Assembly (NCBI RefSeq): GCF_000941055.1
Contig: NZ_CP007202.1
Location: forward strand, 182,001-246,000
Direction of reading: 5' to 3'
DNA: 64,000 nucleotides
Source: Siansivirga zeaxanthinifaciens CC-SAMT-1
GTDB taxonomy: Bacteria; Bacteroidota; Bacteroidia; Flavobacteriales; Flavobacteriaceae
In this document: positions 8,083 through 16,312 of the stretch, one piece after another
Numbering within the stretch: the first letter of the stretch is position 1
Layout of the letters: every line of letters begins with the position of its first letter
Notes under the pieces: generated by a model
Told to the model about the DNA's origin: nothing
Database searches by the model: none
Seen by the model: only the letters and a program-made list of their open reading frames with translations
Made by a program: the position numbers and the translations under genes

Positions 8083-8175
8083 ATTAGTAGTTTTCATAAT
8101 CACCGGAGTCAAATAATTTTGAATTTCTGCTGAAATCTTTTATATTAAAAACTTCCAAAAACATAAAAATTGCAC

Positions 8176-9696
8176 ATGAAAGAAATTGAAAATATCGAGT
8201 TGACCTATTTAAGCTTAAACGATTATGAAGAGTTAAAACAAGCCATGATCGCCTCTTATACCACGATGCCAGATGCCTATTGGAGAGAGCATCAAATAAA
8301 AACATTAATTGATGAGTTTCCAGACGGCCAAGTGGTTATAAAAGTAAATAATCAAATTGCGGGTTGCGCCTTATCCATTATAGTCGATTACGATAAATTT
8401 GACGATTTTCACACGTACAAAGAAATAACAGGTAATTATACTTTTAGTACCCATACCAACGACGGCGATGTTATTTATGGTATTGAAGTTTTTATAAAAC
8501 CCGAGTTTCGTGGCTTACGTTTGGGCAGACGCCTTTACGATTACAGAAAAGAACTTTGCGAACGTTTAAATTTAAAAGGCTTAGCCTTTGGAGGACGCAT
8601 ACCTAACTATAAAAATTACGCCGATAAATTATCGCCCAAAGAATACATAGATAGGGTTAAAAGTAAAGAAATACACGACCCGGTATTAAACTTTCAAATT
8701 TCAAACGACTTTCATCCCACTCGAATTTTGAAAAATTATTTAGAAGGTGATGCCGATTCGCAAGATTATGCGGTACTTTTAGAATGGGATAATATTTACT
8801 ACGAAAAAGTAAACAAAAAAGCGACTACCATAAAAAAAATAGTACGCTTAGGGTTAATTCAATGGCAAATGCGTTTGTATACCGATTTAGATGAACTTAT
8901 GCAACAAGCCGAATTTTTCGTAGATGCCGTTTCTGGTTACCGTAGCGATTTTGCTTTGTTTCCCGAGTTTTTCAATGCGCCTTTAATGGCCGATAAAAAT
9001 CATTTATCGACGCCTGAAGCGATTCGTGAATTAGCAAAACACACCGCCGAAATAGCGAAACGCTTTTCAAAATTAGCCATCTCTTACAACATAAATATTA
9101 TCACAGGAAGCATGCCCGAAATGGTTGGCGACAAGCTTTATAATGTGGGATATTTATGCCGTCGCGATGGTAGTATGGAACGTTACGAAAAACTACACGT
9201 AACACCCGATGAAGCGAAAGTTTGGGGTATGGTTGGCGGAAACAAACTGGAAGCTTTCGACACCGACTGTGGTAAAATTGGTGTTTTAATTTGTTACGAT
9301 TCTGAATTTCCAGAACTAAGCCGCTTGTTAGCCGATGAAGGTATGGATATTTTATTTGTTCCCTTTCTTACCGATACTCAAAACGGCTTCTCAAGAGTAC
9401 GCCATTGTGCACAAGCACGAGCTATAGAAAACGAATGCTACGTAGCCATAGCTGGTAGTGTTGGTAACTTACCAAAAGTTCAAAACATGGACATTCAATT
9501 TGCGCAATCTATGGTGTTTACCCCTTGCGATTTTGCTTTTCCAACCAACGGCGTTAAAGCCGAAGCCACACAAAACACCGAAATGATTTTAATTGCCGAT
9601 GTCGATATCGATTTACTGCGAGAACTGAATCAATTTGGTAGTGTGAAGAATTTAAAAGACAGACGCAAAGATATTTTCGAACTTAGAAAACGTTAA
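8176..9696 (+). CDS. GNAT acetyltransferase-carbon-nitrogen hydrolase fusion protein
   Basis: There are two domains. The N-terminal part (about residues 1-215) is an N-acetyltransferase fold with the acetyl-CoA loop region FRGLRLGRRLYDYR. The C-terminal part (about 220-506) is a nitrilase-superfamily hydrolase with the Glu-Lys-Cys triad: Glu in FALFPEFFNAP, Lys in RYEKLHVTPDE and Cys in GVLICYDSEFPE. Such GNAT-nitrilase fusions are widespread in Bacteroidota; the substrate is unknown, probably an amide. The ATG at 8176 is preferred over an in-frame TTG two codons upstream. It follows the SIMPL gene by about 90 bp. Both active sites look complete. Confidence 0.9.
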   Translation: MKEIENIELTYLSLNDYEELKQAMIASYTTMPDAYWREHQIKTLIDEFPDGQVVIKVNNQIAGCALSIIVDYDKFDDFHTYKEITGNYTFSTHTNDGDVIYGIEVFIKPEFRGLRLGRRLYDYRKELCERLNLKGLAFGGRIPNYKNYADKLSPKEYIDRVKSKEIHDPVLNFQISNDFHPTRILKNYLEGDADSQDYAVLLEWDNIYYEKVNKKATTIKKIVRLGLIQWQMRLYTDLDELMQQAEFFVDAVSGYRSDFALFPEFFNAPLMADKNHLSTPEAIRELAKHTAEIAKRFSKLAISYNINIITGSMPEMVGDKLYNVGYLCRRDGSMERYEKLHVTPDEAKVWGMVGGNKLEAFDTDCGKIGVLICYDSEFPELSRLLADEGMDILFVPFLTDTQNGFSRVRHCAQARAIENECYVAIAGSVGNLPKVQNMDIQFAQSMVFTPCDFAFPTNGVKAEATQNTEMILIADVDIDLLRELNQFGSVKNLKDRRKDIFELRKR

Positions 9697-9712
9697 TGTT
9701 TCAAGAAAATCC

Positions 9713-9928
9713 ATGGAATTACTAAAAAACTGGAAACTTATTTTACTGCTTTGCCTTACGCTAGGTCTAGCACCATTTAAACCAGAACCCCATATTGTTG
9801 GTAAATTACGATGGATTGCCGGCGGCGCAAAAGGAATGACCGCCATGGATTGGTTCGATACCTTGCTGCATGGATTGCCATTTCTTTTATTAATTGTAAT
9901 AATTATTTTAAAAATATTTAAAAAATAA
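9713..9928 (+). CDS. Small two-helix membrane protein of unknown function
   Basis: It has 71 residues. A hydrophobic segment at about 9-22 (LILLLCLTLGLAPF) and a second at about 51-67 (LLHGLPFLLLIVIIILKIF) flank a soluble loop with PEPHIVGKLRW and a Gly-Gly-Ala-Lys-Gly turn. I do not recognise a named family. It begins 16 bp after the GNAT-nitrilase gene and its stop overlaps the trmL ATG by one base (TAATG), so it is almost certainly translated in that operon. Similar short proteins before trmL may be a flavobacterial context. Confidence 0.75.
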   Translation: MELLKNWKLILLLCLTLGLAPFKPEPHIVGKLRWIAGGAKGMTAMDWFDTLLHGLPFLLLIVIIILKIFKK

Positions 9929-10377
9929 TGCCTTTAAACATTGTTTTAATCGAACCCGAAATACCTAATAACACAGGGAATATTGGCAGATTAAGTTTGG
10001 CTTCTGGGTCGCGTTTACATTTAGTAAAACCTTTTGGTTTCGAAATTGACGATACGCGCTTAAAACGAGCTGGATTAGATTATTGGAAACACCTAGAAGT
10101 GATTTATTATGATAATATAGAAGCATTTTTCAGTATAAACAAAGACAAAAAAATGGCATTTCTTTCCAGCCATGGCACAAAAAACCATTGGGATATACCT
10201 TTTGAAGATGATATGTTTTTGGTTTTTGGCAAAGAATCGGTGGGGTTACCAAAATCACTCACAGAAAAACATGCGAATCAACTTTATAAAATTCCTTTAT
10301 ACAGCGAACATGTTAGAAGCTTAAATTTAGCAAATGCCGTTGCCATTGTTGTTTATGAAGGTATTAAAAGTCTGTAA
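9928..10377 (+). CDS. trmL: tRNA (cytidine/uridine-34-2'-O)-methyltransferase
   Basis: This SPOUT-fold enzyme is expected to methylate the wobble-base ribose of tRNA-Leu isoacceptors using SAM. Its 149 residues are near the usual 155. Motif 1 is IVLIEPEIPNNTGNIGR (residues 5-21) with the RNA-binding Asn/Arg. Motif 2 is LVFGKESVGLP. Motif 3 is SLNLANAVAIVVYE, the knot. Translation is coupled to the preceding small membrane protein through TAATG. No terminator is evident downstream. Confidence 0.92.
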   Translation: MPLNIVLIEPEIPNNTGNIGRLSLASGSRLHLVKPFGFEIDDTRLKRAGLDYWKHLEVIYYDNIEAFFSINKDKKMAFLSSHGTKNHWDIPFEDDMFLVFGKESVGLPKSLTEKHANQLYKIPLYSEHVRSLNLANAVAIVVYEGIKSL

Positions 10378-10469
10378 ATAATTTTAAACGAATACGTTAA
10401 ACCTTTCATTAATTAAATAGTCTTAGAGTAAATAAAAACAATTTAAAAACAACTCTAATAAATAAGAAC

Positions 10470-10817
10470 ATGAAAGTATCACCATTAAAATTAATTGCAT
10501 TTGCTTTAGTATCGTTCGCTTTTTCTCAAACAGCTATGGCACAAGACGACCAGAAAAAGCCAGATCCGGAAAAAATGTTTAAACGTTTAGACGCTAACAA
10601 AGACGGAAACATAAGCTTAGAAGAGTTTAAAAACAAAAAGCGAAAAAGAGAAATTCCTGTTGAAAAACTAGAAGCTATGTATTCTAAAATGGATGCAGAT
10701 TCTAATGGTTCTGTAACCATGGAAGAATTTAAATTAGGATTAGCGAAAGGAAAAGACAAAGTTAAAGCTATGAAAAAGAAAAAAGCTGAGACTGAAGATA
10801 TGGAAGAAGAAAATTAA
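10470..10817 (+). CDS. Exported EF-hand (calmodulin-like) calcium-binding protein
   Basis: It is 115 residues with a cleavable signal peptide (about residues 1-24, MKVSPLKLIAFALV...AMA-QDD). Two EF-hand loops follow: DANKDGNISLEE at about 43-54 and DADSNGSVTMEE at about 75-86. Both carry Asp at loop positions 1, 3 and 5 and Glu at 12, so both should bind Ca2+. The C-terminus is Lys- then Glu-rich (about 93-115). Small exported EF-hand proteins are common in marine Bacteroidota; their targets are unknown. Its downstream terminator has been split by the IS element at 10846. Confidence 0.88.
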   Translation: MKVSPLKLIAFALVSFAFSQTAMAQDDQKKPDPEKMFKRLDANKDGNISLEEFKNKKRKREIPVEKLEAMYSKMDADSNGSVTMEEFKLGLAKGKDKVKAMKKKKAETEDMEEEN

Positions 10818-10821
10818 ATTT

Positions 10822-10837
10822 AAAAAGGCTCTAATAA
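10822..10837. terminator. Left half of a bidirectional terminator broken by the IS
   Basis: AAAAAGGCTCTAATAA at 10822-10837 is complementary to TTATTAGAGCCTTTTT at 12182-12197. Without the IS and one copy of the 8-bp duplication, the two arms adjoin into one long A-stem-T hairpin, a bidirectional terminator between the EF-hand gene and the convergent VF530 gene. Now the arms are more than 1.3 kb apart. Confidence 0.75.
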
Positions 10838-10845
10838 ATTATTAG
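10838..10845. repeat. Target site duplication, left copy
   Basis: ATTATTAG directly outside the left inverted repeat, identical to 12181-12188. Confidence 0.9.
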
Positions 10846-10882
10846 GACACTATCCCGTAAAGTGTGTAAGTTAAAAATCGAG

Positions 10883-10915
10883 GGTTTAACTTTTTTAAAG
10901 TTGAACCCTTTTTTC
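10883..10915. terminator. Hairpin at the transposase 3' end, inside the IS left end
   Basis: GGGTTTAAC at 10883-10891 pairs with GTTGAACCC at 10901-10909 (one G-T pair), followed by a T run on the plus strand. It straddles the transposase stop. It can stop transcription entering the IS from the left and may also end the transposase message. Confidence 0.5.
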
Positions 10916-12091
10916 AAATATAGTTAAAAACTGGTTTAAAATAATGCCCCAGTTCCTAATAGGCATCGACCATTTTTTGGTAGCCTCTCTAAGGGCTAAA
11001 AAAGTGGACTTCATAACAGCTTCATCTGTTGGGAATGAGAGCTTGTTTTTAGTGTATTTTCTGATTTTTCCATTAAGGTTTTCAATAAGGTTCGTAGTGT
11101 AAATGATTTTTCTAATTTCTAAAGGAAATTCATAGAAAGCGGTAAGTTCTTCCCAGTTATCTCTCCAGCTTTTAATAGCGTAAGAGTACTTGTGTTCCCA
11201 TTTCTGAGCAAAGTCTTCTAGGGCGGCTTTTGCTGCACTTTTGGTGGGTGCATCGTAGATGCTTTTCATGTCCTTTGTAAATTCTTTCTTGTCTTTCCAA
11301 ACAACATACCGACAAGCATTACGAATCTGGTGTACCACGCAGATTTGGGTTTTAGATTCAGGAAAAACGTTTTTAATGGTGTCGGTAAAACCGTTAAGAT
11401 TATCTGTGGCCGTGATAAGCAAATCCTGAACGCCTCTGGCTTTCATATCGGTTAGTACACTCATCCAAAAGGCTGCCGATTCATTCTTCCCCAACCAAAG
11501 CCCTAAGACTTCCTTTTTACCATCTCTACGCAGTCCTACGGCGATGTACATGGTTTTGTTAATGACTTTGGAGTTCTCCCGAACCTTAAATACGATGCCA
11601 TCCATCCAAGTAATTAAATATACGGGCTCCAGAGGTCTGTTTTGCCAAGCAACAATATCATTGGTAACTTTATCTGTGATACGTGATATGGTAGATGTGG
11701 ATACATCAAAATCGTAAACTTCTCGGATTTGCTCTTCAATATCAGAATTACTCATACCCTTGGCATAAAGGCTGATAATGACGTTTTCTATGCCATCAAC
11801 CATGTTAGTGCGTTTAGGAACCAGCATAGGGTTAAAAGAAGCGTCCCGGTCTCTGGGAACTTTAATATTAGTCTCTCCTAAAGCTGTTTTTATCTTTTTA
11901 GACCCATAGCCGTTACGGGTATTGCTATTATCGGATTGCTGATGCTTCTCATAGTCTAAATGAGCATCAAGTTCCCCTTCTAGCATCTTTTCAATACCTC
12001 GCTTTTGAATGGATTTTAGAAAGGAGGTCAGTTCGTCTCCTGTTTTAAACTGTTTTAAAAAATCGTCGTTTAGAAAATCTTCTTTCTTCAT
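10895..12091 (-). CDS. IS256-family transposase
   Basis: It is 398 residues from the ATG at 12091, and intact. A TTG nine codons further upstream is in frame but less likely. The DDE catalytic residues lie in WMDGIVFKV (first Asp), [10 protein letters not shown] (second Asp) and [18 protein letters not shown] (Glu); the C-terminal part is the usual IS256 LRxAxKKW region. N-terminal [21 protein letters not shown] and the [13 protein letters not shown] motif are typical of the family's DNA-binding part. It is the only gene of the element. Its reading frame is undamaged, so it may be active. Confidence 0.95.
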   Translation of the reverse strand: MKKEDFLNDDFLKQFKTGDELTSFLKSIQKRGIEKMLEGELDAHLDYEKHQQSDNSNTRNGYGSKKIKTALGETNIKVPRDRDASFNPMLVPKRTNMVDGIENVIISLYAKGMSNSDIEEQIREVYDFDVSTSTISRITDKVTNDIVAWQNRPLEPVYLITWMDGIVFKVRENSKVINKTMYIAVGLRRDGKKEVLGLWLGKNESAAFWMSVLTDMKARGVQDLLITATDNLNGFTDTIKNVFPESKTQICVVHQIRNACRYVVWKDKKEFTKDMKSIYDAPTKSAAKAALEDFAQKWEHKYSYAIKSWRDNWEELTAFYEFPLEIRKIIYTTNLIENLNGKIRKYTKNKLSFPTDEAVMKSTFLALREATKKWSMPIRNWGIILNQFLTIFEKRVQL

Positions 12092-12118
12092 AAGTGTGTA
12101 AATTTTAAAATTAAACAA

Positions 12119-12152
12119 AAAAATATCGAGGGTTGCAACCCTCGATATTTTT
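12119..12152. terminator. Perfect palindrome between the transposase start and the IS right end
   Basis: AAAATATCGAGGGTT, a GC centre, and AACCCTCGATATTTT form a nearly perfect 15-16 bp arm palindrome. One arm is part of the terminal inverted repeat. It lies just upstream of the transposase start, where it could block read-through from outside promoters, a known way that insertion sequences limit impinging transcription. Confidence 0.5.
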
Positions 12153-12180
12153 AACTTTACACACTTTGTGAGATACTACC

Positions 12181-12188
12181 ATTATTAG
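12181..12188. repeat. Target site duplication, right copy
   Basis: ATTATTAG directly outside the right inverted repeat, identical to 10838-10845. It also forms part of the right terminator arm (12182-12197). Confidence 0.9.
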
Positions 12189-12199
12189 AGCCTTTTTTC

Positions 12200-12430
12200 T
12201 TATTTATTGGTTTTATTTTTTAGCATTTTTAAATACAAAGCCTCAACTTTTGCTCTTGCCCAAGGGGTTCTTCGTAAAAATTTCAAACTAGATTTGATAG
12301 TAGGATTGCTATTAAAACAATTAATTTTAACCGCATACCCCATATATTCCCAACCGTAATGTGCGACCAAATCGTTTAAAATTTGTTCCAGCTTAATACC
12401 ATGTAACGGATTATTAGGTTGCAATTCCAT
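12200..12430 (-). CDS. VF530 family DNA-binding-like protein (DUF2132)
   Basis: It has 76 residues. The family pattern is clear: [16 protein letters not shown] at about 7-22, YGWEYMG at about 26-32, the [20 protein letters not shown] block at about 38-57, and [11 protein letters not shown] at the C-terminus. VF530 proteins are small helical, widespread in gamma-proteobacteria and Bacteroidetes, and were annotated as DNA-binding from structure; the role is not established. It starts 11 bp after the helicase gene stops, so it is probably the second gene of that transcript. Its original terminator was broken by the IS. Confidence 0.85.
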   Translation of the reverse strand: MELQPNNPLHGIKLEQILNDLVAHYGWEYMGYAVKINCFNSNPTIKSSLKFLRRTPWARAKVEALYLKMLKNKTNK

Positions 12431-12441
12431 CTTAAAAATTT

Positions 12442-13737
12442 CTAATTTCTTCTATCGCTTCTTCGGCTATCGTTATTTCGGTTAGGCCTTCTGGCGCTAT
12501 CTTTCTTTTGAGTTGAACTACTACTAGTAGACCTATCATTATTTCTAGGTCTGTTGTTTCTAGCACCACGCTGTTGCATTTTTTCTGGCTCGGTTGATGC
12601 GTTTGGATCTGGTTCGAAACCTTCTAAGATATCGACTGGAATTTTAATTCCCACCAACTTTTCAATATCTCTTAAAAACGTAGTTTCATCGGCGCTTACC
12701 AAAGAAATGGCTTCGCCACTAGCTCCTGCTCTACCTGTTCTACCAATTCTATGCACATAATCTTCAGAAATGTTAGGCAATTCAAAATTAATAACATGCG
12801 GCAGTAAAGGTATATCTAAACCACGAGCTGCAATATCGGTCGCTACTAAAACGCGAACGGCTCCAGATTTGAATCCGCTTAAAGCCTTTGTTCGTGCACC
12901 CTGACTTTTATTTCCATGAATGGCAGCTGCTGTAATGCCCGCTTTTACCATTTTTTCGCAAAGCTTATTAGCACCATGTTTTGTTCGGGTAAAGACTAAA
13001 ACTTGTTTCCAATTACCATCTGAAATTAACTTAATAATTAGGTTCGTTTTCAGGCCTTTGGCGACACGATATACTTTTTGAGAAATAGCATCGACCGTTG
13101 TGTTTTCGGGAGTTGCTTCAACTTGTACCGAATGGTTTAAAATACCATGCGCCAACTTTTTAATATCTGGTGAAAACGTAGCCGAAAACATTAAATTCTG
13201 ACGTTTCTCTGGCATTAATTTTATAACACGTTGAATGTCGCGTAAAAACCCCATATCTAGCATACGGTCGGCTTCATCTAAAACAAAAATTTCTACCCGT
13301 TTTAACGATATTAATCCTTGGGTTTCTAAATCTAATAAACGCCCTGGTGTTGCTACTAAAACATCTATACCCTGACGGATGGTTGCTGCTTGTGGTTTCT
13401 GATTAACACCACCAAAAATAACAGCACTTCGCAAATTTAAAAACTCGCTATATTCTTTAACATTGGCATATACTTGCGCCGCCAATTCTCGTGTTGGAGT
13501 TAAAATTAAAGCACGAATTGGTCTGAATTTCTCTTTAGGATTTTCAGATAATAAATGTAATAATGGCAATGTAAAACCAGCGGTTTTTCCTGTGCCTGTT
13601 TGTGCCGAAGCTAAAACATCTTTTCCTTGTAATACTGCTGGAATGGCTTTTTGTTGTATAGGACTTGGAGTAGTGTATCCCTTTTTGCTAATCGCTTTTA
13701 GCAAGGCTTGAGATAAGCCTAGTGAATTAAATGACAT
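12442..13737 (-). CDS. rhlE: DEAD-box ATP-dependent RNA helicase (RhlE-like)
   Basis: It is 431 residues. The motifs appear in order: Q-motif ([14 protein letters not shown]...[10 protein letters not shown]), [11 protein letters not shown], Ia PTRELAAQ, Ib [14 protein letters not shown] ([13 protein letters not shown]), [30 protein letters not shown] and [12 protein letters not shown]. The tail from about 370 is basic and low-complexity (Arg, Asn, Ser, Asp), typical of RhlE-type helicases and suited to RNA binding. It probably remodels RNA during ribosome assembly or decay, especially in the cold. A promoter box lies 80 bp upstream, leaving a sizeable 5' leader. Confidence 0.93.
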   Translation of the reverse strand: MSFNSLGLSQALLKAISKKGYTTPSPIQQKAIPAVLQGKDVLASAQTGTGKTAGFTLPLLHLLSENPKEKFRPIRALILTPTRELAAQVYANVKEYSEFLNLRSAVIFGGVNQKPQAATIRQGIDVLVATPGRLLDLETQGLISLKRVEIFVLDEADRMLDMGFLRDIQRVIKLMPEKRQNLMFSATFSPDIKKLAHGILNHSVQVEATPENTTVDAISQKVYRVAKGLKTNLIIKLISDGNWKQVLVFTRTKHGANKLCEKMVKAGITAAAIHGNKSQGARTKALSGFKSGAVRVLVATDIAARGLDIPLLPHVINFELPNISEDYVHRIGRTGRAGASGEAISLVSADETTFLRDIEKLVGIKIPVDILEGFEPDPNASTEPEKMQQRGARNNRPRNNDRSTSSSSTQKKDSARRPNRNNDSRRSDRRN

Positions 13738-13816
13738 ATAAATTATTTGGTAAGACCACTAAAGGTCACTTGAGATGAACATTATTTTTACATATCACCT
13801 CTTTTAAATTAAGCAC

Positions 13817-13824
13817 CAAAGGTA
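13817..13824 (-). promoter_or_regulatory. -7 promoter box of the helicase gene
   Basis: The minus-strand reading is TACCTTTG, an exact TAnnTTTG. Transcription would start near 13813, giving a leader of about 75 nt before rhlE. No clean -33 TTTG is visible. Confidence 0.5.
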
Positions 13825-13942
13825 CAGCTAATTTATTCGTAAACGACATTTATTTAAAAAAGCCCATTTTTGGAGATTTTAATTTACGTTAAAATTATGA
13901 AGTAAATCAAATAATCTATGAATTTACTAAGAGGTTCTTTTG

Positions 13943-13950
13943 TATTTTTG
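13943..13950 (+). promoter_or_regulatory. -7 promoter box abutting the thiamine pyrophosphokinase start
   Basis: TATTTTTG, an exact TAnnTTTG, ends 5 bp before the ATG at 13956. The expected transcription start falls on or next to the ATG, so the mRNA would be leaderless or nearly so. The box overlaps the alternative GTG start at 13950, which argues for ATG 13956. Confidence 0.55.
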
Positions 13951-13955
13951 TGGCA

Positions 13956-14570
13956 ATGAGTGTAAAAAATGTTTTTCTATTATTAAACGGCGAGCCCCCA
14001 AAATCGCTCCCAGATTTAACAAATTACGATATTGTTTGTGCCACAGACGGTGCTTATTCGTTTTTGGAAACCCACCAAATTACCCCACATTTTATAAGCG
14101 GCGATTTTGACTCGGCAAAACAACTACCAGAAAATATAGAAGTTATTAACACACCAAATCAGGATTTTACAGATTTTGATAAAATACTTCAGATTTTATT
14201 TGAACGTGATTATGAAAATATTCACGTGTTTGGTGCCAGTGGCGAAGAACAAGATCATTTTTTAGGTAATTTGCACACAGCCATACAATGGAAAGACAAA
14301 TTAAAACTTACTTTTTTTGATAATTACGGATATTATTTCCTGGCAAATAATGTCACAGAATTACATAATTGCAAAGGCAAAACAGTCTCCTTAATTCCAT
14401 TTCCTTTTGCTACTAATATTTTTACCGAAGGACTTCAATATCCTTTAAATAAAGAAGATTTATCTTTTGGAAACCGCATTGGAACTAGAAACACCGCTAT
14501 TAACGACCGCATTAAAATTTCATTTGAAGCTGGCGTTTTATTTGTTTTTATAAATGAAACCGGAGCATAG
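13956..14570 (+). CDS. Thiamine pyrophosphokinase
   Basis: It phosphorylates thiamine with ATP to make the cofactor thiamine diphosphate. It has 204 residues from ATG 13956. The TPK signatures are present: CATDGAY (about 29-35), HFISGDFDS (about 45-53), DFDKILQ (about 72-78), and FGASGEEQDHFLGNLH with the catalytic Asp/His region (about 92-107). The C-terminal beta part has the TEGLQYPLN and GTRNTA motifs that bind thiamine. Start choice follows from the promoter box just upstream. It is single and convergent with the TPR gene 3 bp downstream. No TPP riboswitch is visible. Confidence 0.9.
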   Translation: MSVKNVFLLLNGEPPKSLPDLTNYDIVCATDGAYSFLETHQITPHFISGDFDSAKQLPENIEVINTPNQDFTDFDKILQILFERDYENIHVFGASGEEQDHFLGNLHTAIQWKDKLKLTFFDNYGYYFLANNVTELHNCKGKTVSLIPFPFATNIFTEGLQYPLNKEDLSFGNRIGTRNTAINDRIKISFEAGVLFVFINETGA

Positions 14571-14573
14571 AGG

Positions 14574-15299
14574 TTATTGAATATCGGCTAACACTTTATT
14601 AGCCTCTTGAACCGTTGCCCGATATAAACGCTTGTTGGTTTGGGTCATGTTTTGAGATTCTAAAACAACATCTTCTAAAATTTCTTTAGCATCTTGAATT
14701 TTGTTATGCGTTATTAAAAATTTTGCCAGCACCAGACGCTCTTCGTAAAAAGAGTAGCGAATGTTTATTTGTCTTAAATTATTTTCGGCTGCTTCAAAAT
14801 CACCCAGTTTGTCTTGTGCAAGTCCTAGTATAAACTGCGCTCTCGATTTTTTAAAATCGTGCTCATCTTTAATACTGGTGGCGTGTTTTATAACTTCGTT
14901 ATAATCTTGGGTGTAATAATACGCTTCAACCAATTTGTTAACCACATAATATTTATTTTGGGCTTTATCTTTCAAAGCTTCTAAATATTGTTCAATGGCT
15001 TTTTGGTAATTTTTATTTGCTAAATACGCATCGGCTAAATCGACACGGTTTTGGTAGGTATCTGAAAACTGTAAACGTTTTTCTAAATCGTTAATTTTTT
15101 TAGTTGGGTTTACTATAGCTACCAATCCTTCTTGTATTTTATTGGCATCACGCTTACTAAACACCTGTAAAATTAAATACAAGGCAGCCCCAATGCCTGG
15201 CATAAGAAAGACTATAAAATACCAGTAATACGGATTTCCATTTTTGTAAATATGATAAAAACAGTAAACTTGAAGGGCTACGGTTAGATAATAAAACAT
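14574..15299 (-). CDS. Membrane-anchored tetratricopeptide protein
   Basis: It has 241 residues. Two hydrophobic segments come first: about 3-17 (YYLTVALQVYCFYHI) and about 26-47 (YFIVFLMPGIGAALYLILQVF). After a linker, degenerate TPR helices run from about 70 to 235, for example VDLADAYLANKNYQKAIEQY, KLVEAYYYTQDYNEVIKHA and FILGLAQDKLGDFEAAENNL. The membrane part resembles the PLD N-terminal type of helical hairpin. It is probably a scaffold facing the cytosol; the partner is unknown. It ends 3 bp from the thiamine gene stop on the other strand, with no room for a terminator. Confidence 0.8.
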   Translation of the reverse strand: MFYYLTVALQVYCFYHIYKNGNPYYWYFIVFLMPGIGAALYLILQVFSKRDANKIQEGLVAIVNPTKKINDLEKRLQFSDTYQNRVDLADAYLANKNYQKAIEQYLEALKDKAQNKYYVVNKLVEAYYYTQDYNEVIKHATSIKDEHDFKKSRAQFILGLAQDKLGDFEAAENNLRQINIRYSFYEERLVLAKFLITHNKIQDAKEILEDVVLESQNMTQTNKRLYRATVQEANKVLADIQ

Positions 15300-15383
15300 G
15301 GTATTGTTTTTTTATAAAGCTAAAGAATTATGCCGTAAAATAAAACAATAATGTATAAAGATTATCACACAAAATGTAGCCTA

Positions 15384-16142
15384 CTATCTTGTAAAAACAA
15401 GATTATTGTCTTTAGACATTTGTTCGCTAAAACCATAGCCACCATAATTAAAAGCCTTTAAATCGTCTACGGTTTTGGCATTGGTATCAATTATAAAACG
15501 CGCCATAAGTCCGCGGGCTTCTTTGGCAAAAAAGGAAATTATTTTATACTCGCCATTTTTAAAATCTTTAAAATCGGCATTAATAACGGGTACTTTTAAT
15601 GCTTTTGTATCGACAGCTTTAAAATACTCGTTACTTGCTAAATTTAAAAACACCTCACCGTCTGCTAAACTTTCGTTTAAGGCTTTAGTGATGTCTTTTT
15701 TCCAGAATTCGTAAAGGTTTTTATTTTTTCCAACGGTTAGTTTTGTTCCCATTTCTAAACGGTACGGTTGTATTAAATCTAATGGTTTTAGTAAACCGTA
15801 GAGTCCAGATAAAATTCGAACGGTATTTTGAGCGGTTTCAATTTTATCTTCTGCTATAGTATAAGCATCTAAACCTTTATACACATCGCCACTAAAGGCA
15901 TAAATGGCAGGTCTTGCATTATCGTTAGTAAAGGGTAAACTCCAATCTTGATTACGCTCATAGTTTAATTGTGCTAAGGCATCGGAAATGCTCATGAGTT
16001 TCGATAAATCTTTAGACGATTTTTTCTTAAGAAGTTTATTTAGTTTTTCTGATTGATTTAAAAACTGTGCTTCTGAATGTTGAGAAACTGGTAACGATGT
16101 TTCGAAATCGAGTGACTTTGCTGGCGATAATACTAACTTCAT
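15384..16142 (-). CDS. yaaA: Peroxide stress protein YaaA (DUF328/UPF0246)
   Basis: It has 252 residues, standard length. Characteristic motifs are MKLVLSPAKSLDFE at the start, AIYAFSGDVYKGLDA, RILSGLYGLLKPLDLIQPYRLEMGT, NLASNEYFKAV and the C-terminal FAKEARGLMARFII plus FNYGGYGF. E. coli YaaA lowers free iron during H2O2 stress and has a DNA-binding helix-hairpin-helix fold; the same role is inferred. It has its own -7 box upstream at 16166-16173. It is divergent from the nuclease gene. Confidence 0.93.
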   Translation of the reverse strand: MKLVLSPAKSLDFETSLPVSQHSEAQFLNQSEKLNKLLKKKSSKDLSKLMSISDALAQLNYERNQDWSLPFTNDNARPAIYAFSGDVYKGLDAYTIAEDKIETAQNTVRILSGLYGLLKPLDLIQPYRLEMGTKLTVGKNKNLYEFWKKDITKALNESLADGEVFLNLASNEYFKAVDTKALKVPVINADFKDFKNGEYKIISFFAKEARGLMARFIIDTNAKTVDDLKAFNYGGYGFSEQMSKDNNLVFTR

Positions 16143-16165
16143 TTGAATACTTTTTTTTAACTAAC

Positions 16166-16173
16166 CAAATTTA
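16166..16173 (-). promoter_or_regulatory. -7 promoter box of yaaA
   Basis: The minus-strand reading is TAAATTTG, an exact TAnnTTTG, 23 bp before the yaaA ATG. It is the only good match in the yaaA/nuclease divergent gap. Confidence 0.5.
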
Positions 16174-16312
16174 CAACTAGTCGTAGTTTTTTAAAACCAA
16201 TAATAAGAATTATTTGCAATACTATTATAGATTGAAGTGATAGCTTGTTTTATCAGAAAATTTACTAAATTTATTTTTTGAAATTATAAATAAAAAATTC
16301 AAACAAGAAATT

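Larger units (their letters stand above)
10846..12180 (-). mobile_element. Complete IS256-family insertion sequence
   Basis: The element is 1335 bp. Its left end begins GACACTATCCCGTAAAGTGTG and its right end, read inward, begins GGTAGTATCTCACAAAGTGTG. Both continue with GTAA(A)GTTAAAAAT and CGAGGGTT, giving roughly 40-bp imperfect inverted repeats. Perfect 8-bp target duplications ATTATTAG flank it at 10838-10845 and 12181-12188. It carries one intact transposase. IS256 members typically make 8-9 bp duplications, so boundaries and family agree. Perfect flanking repeats suggest a recent insertion. Confidence 0.93.

Noticed and set aside
10846..12180. Composite transposon with cargo
   Set aside because: Only one transposase lies between the inverted repeats, with no passenger gene and no second IS nearby.
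13738..13955. TPP riboswitch before the thiamine pyrophosphokinase gene
   Set aside because: No thi-box pairing or consensus was found, and the promoter box lies against the start codon, leaving no leader.
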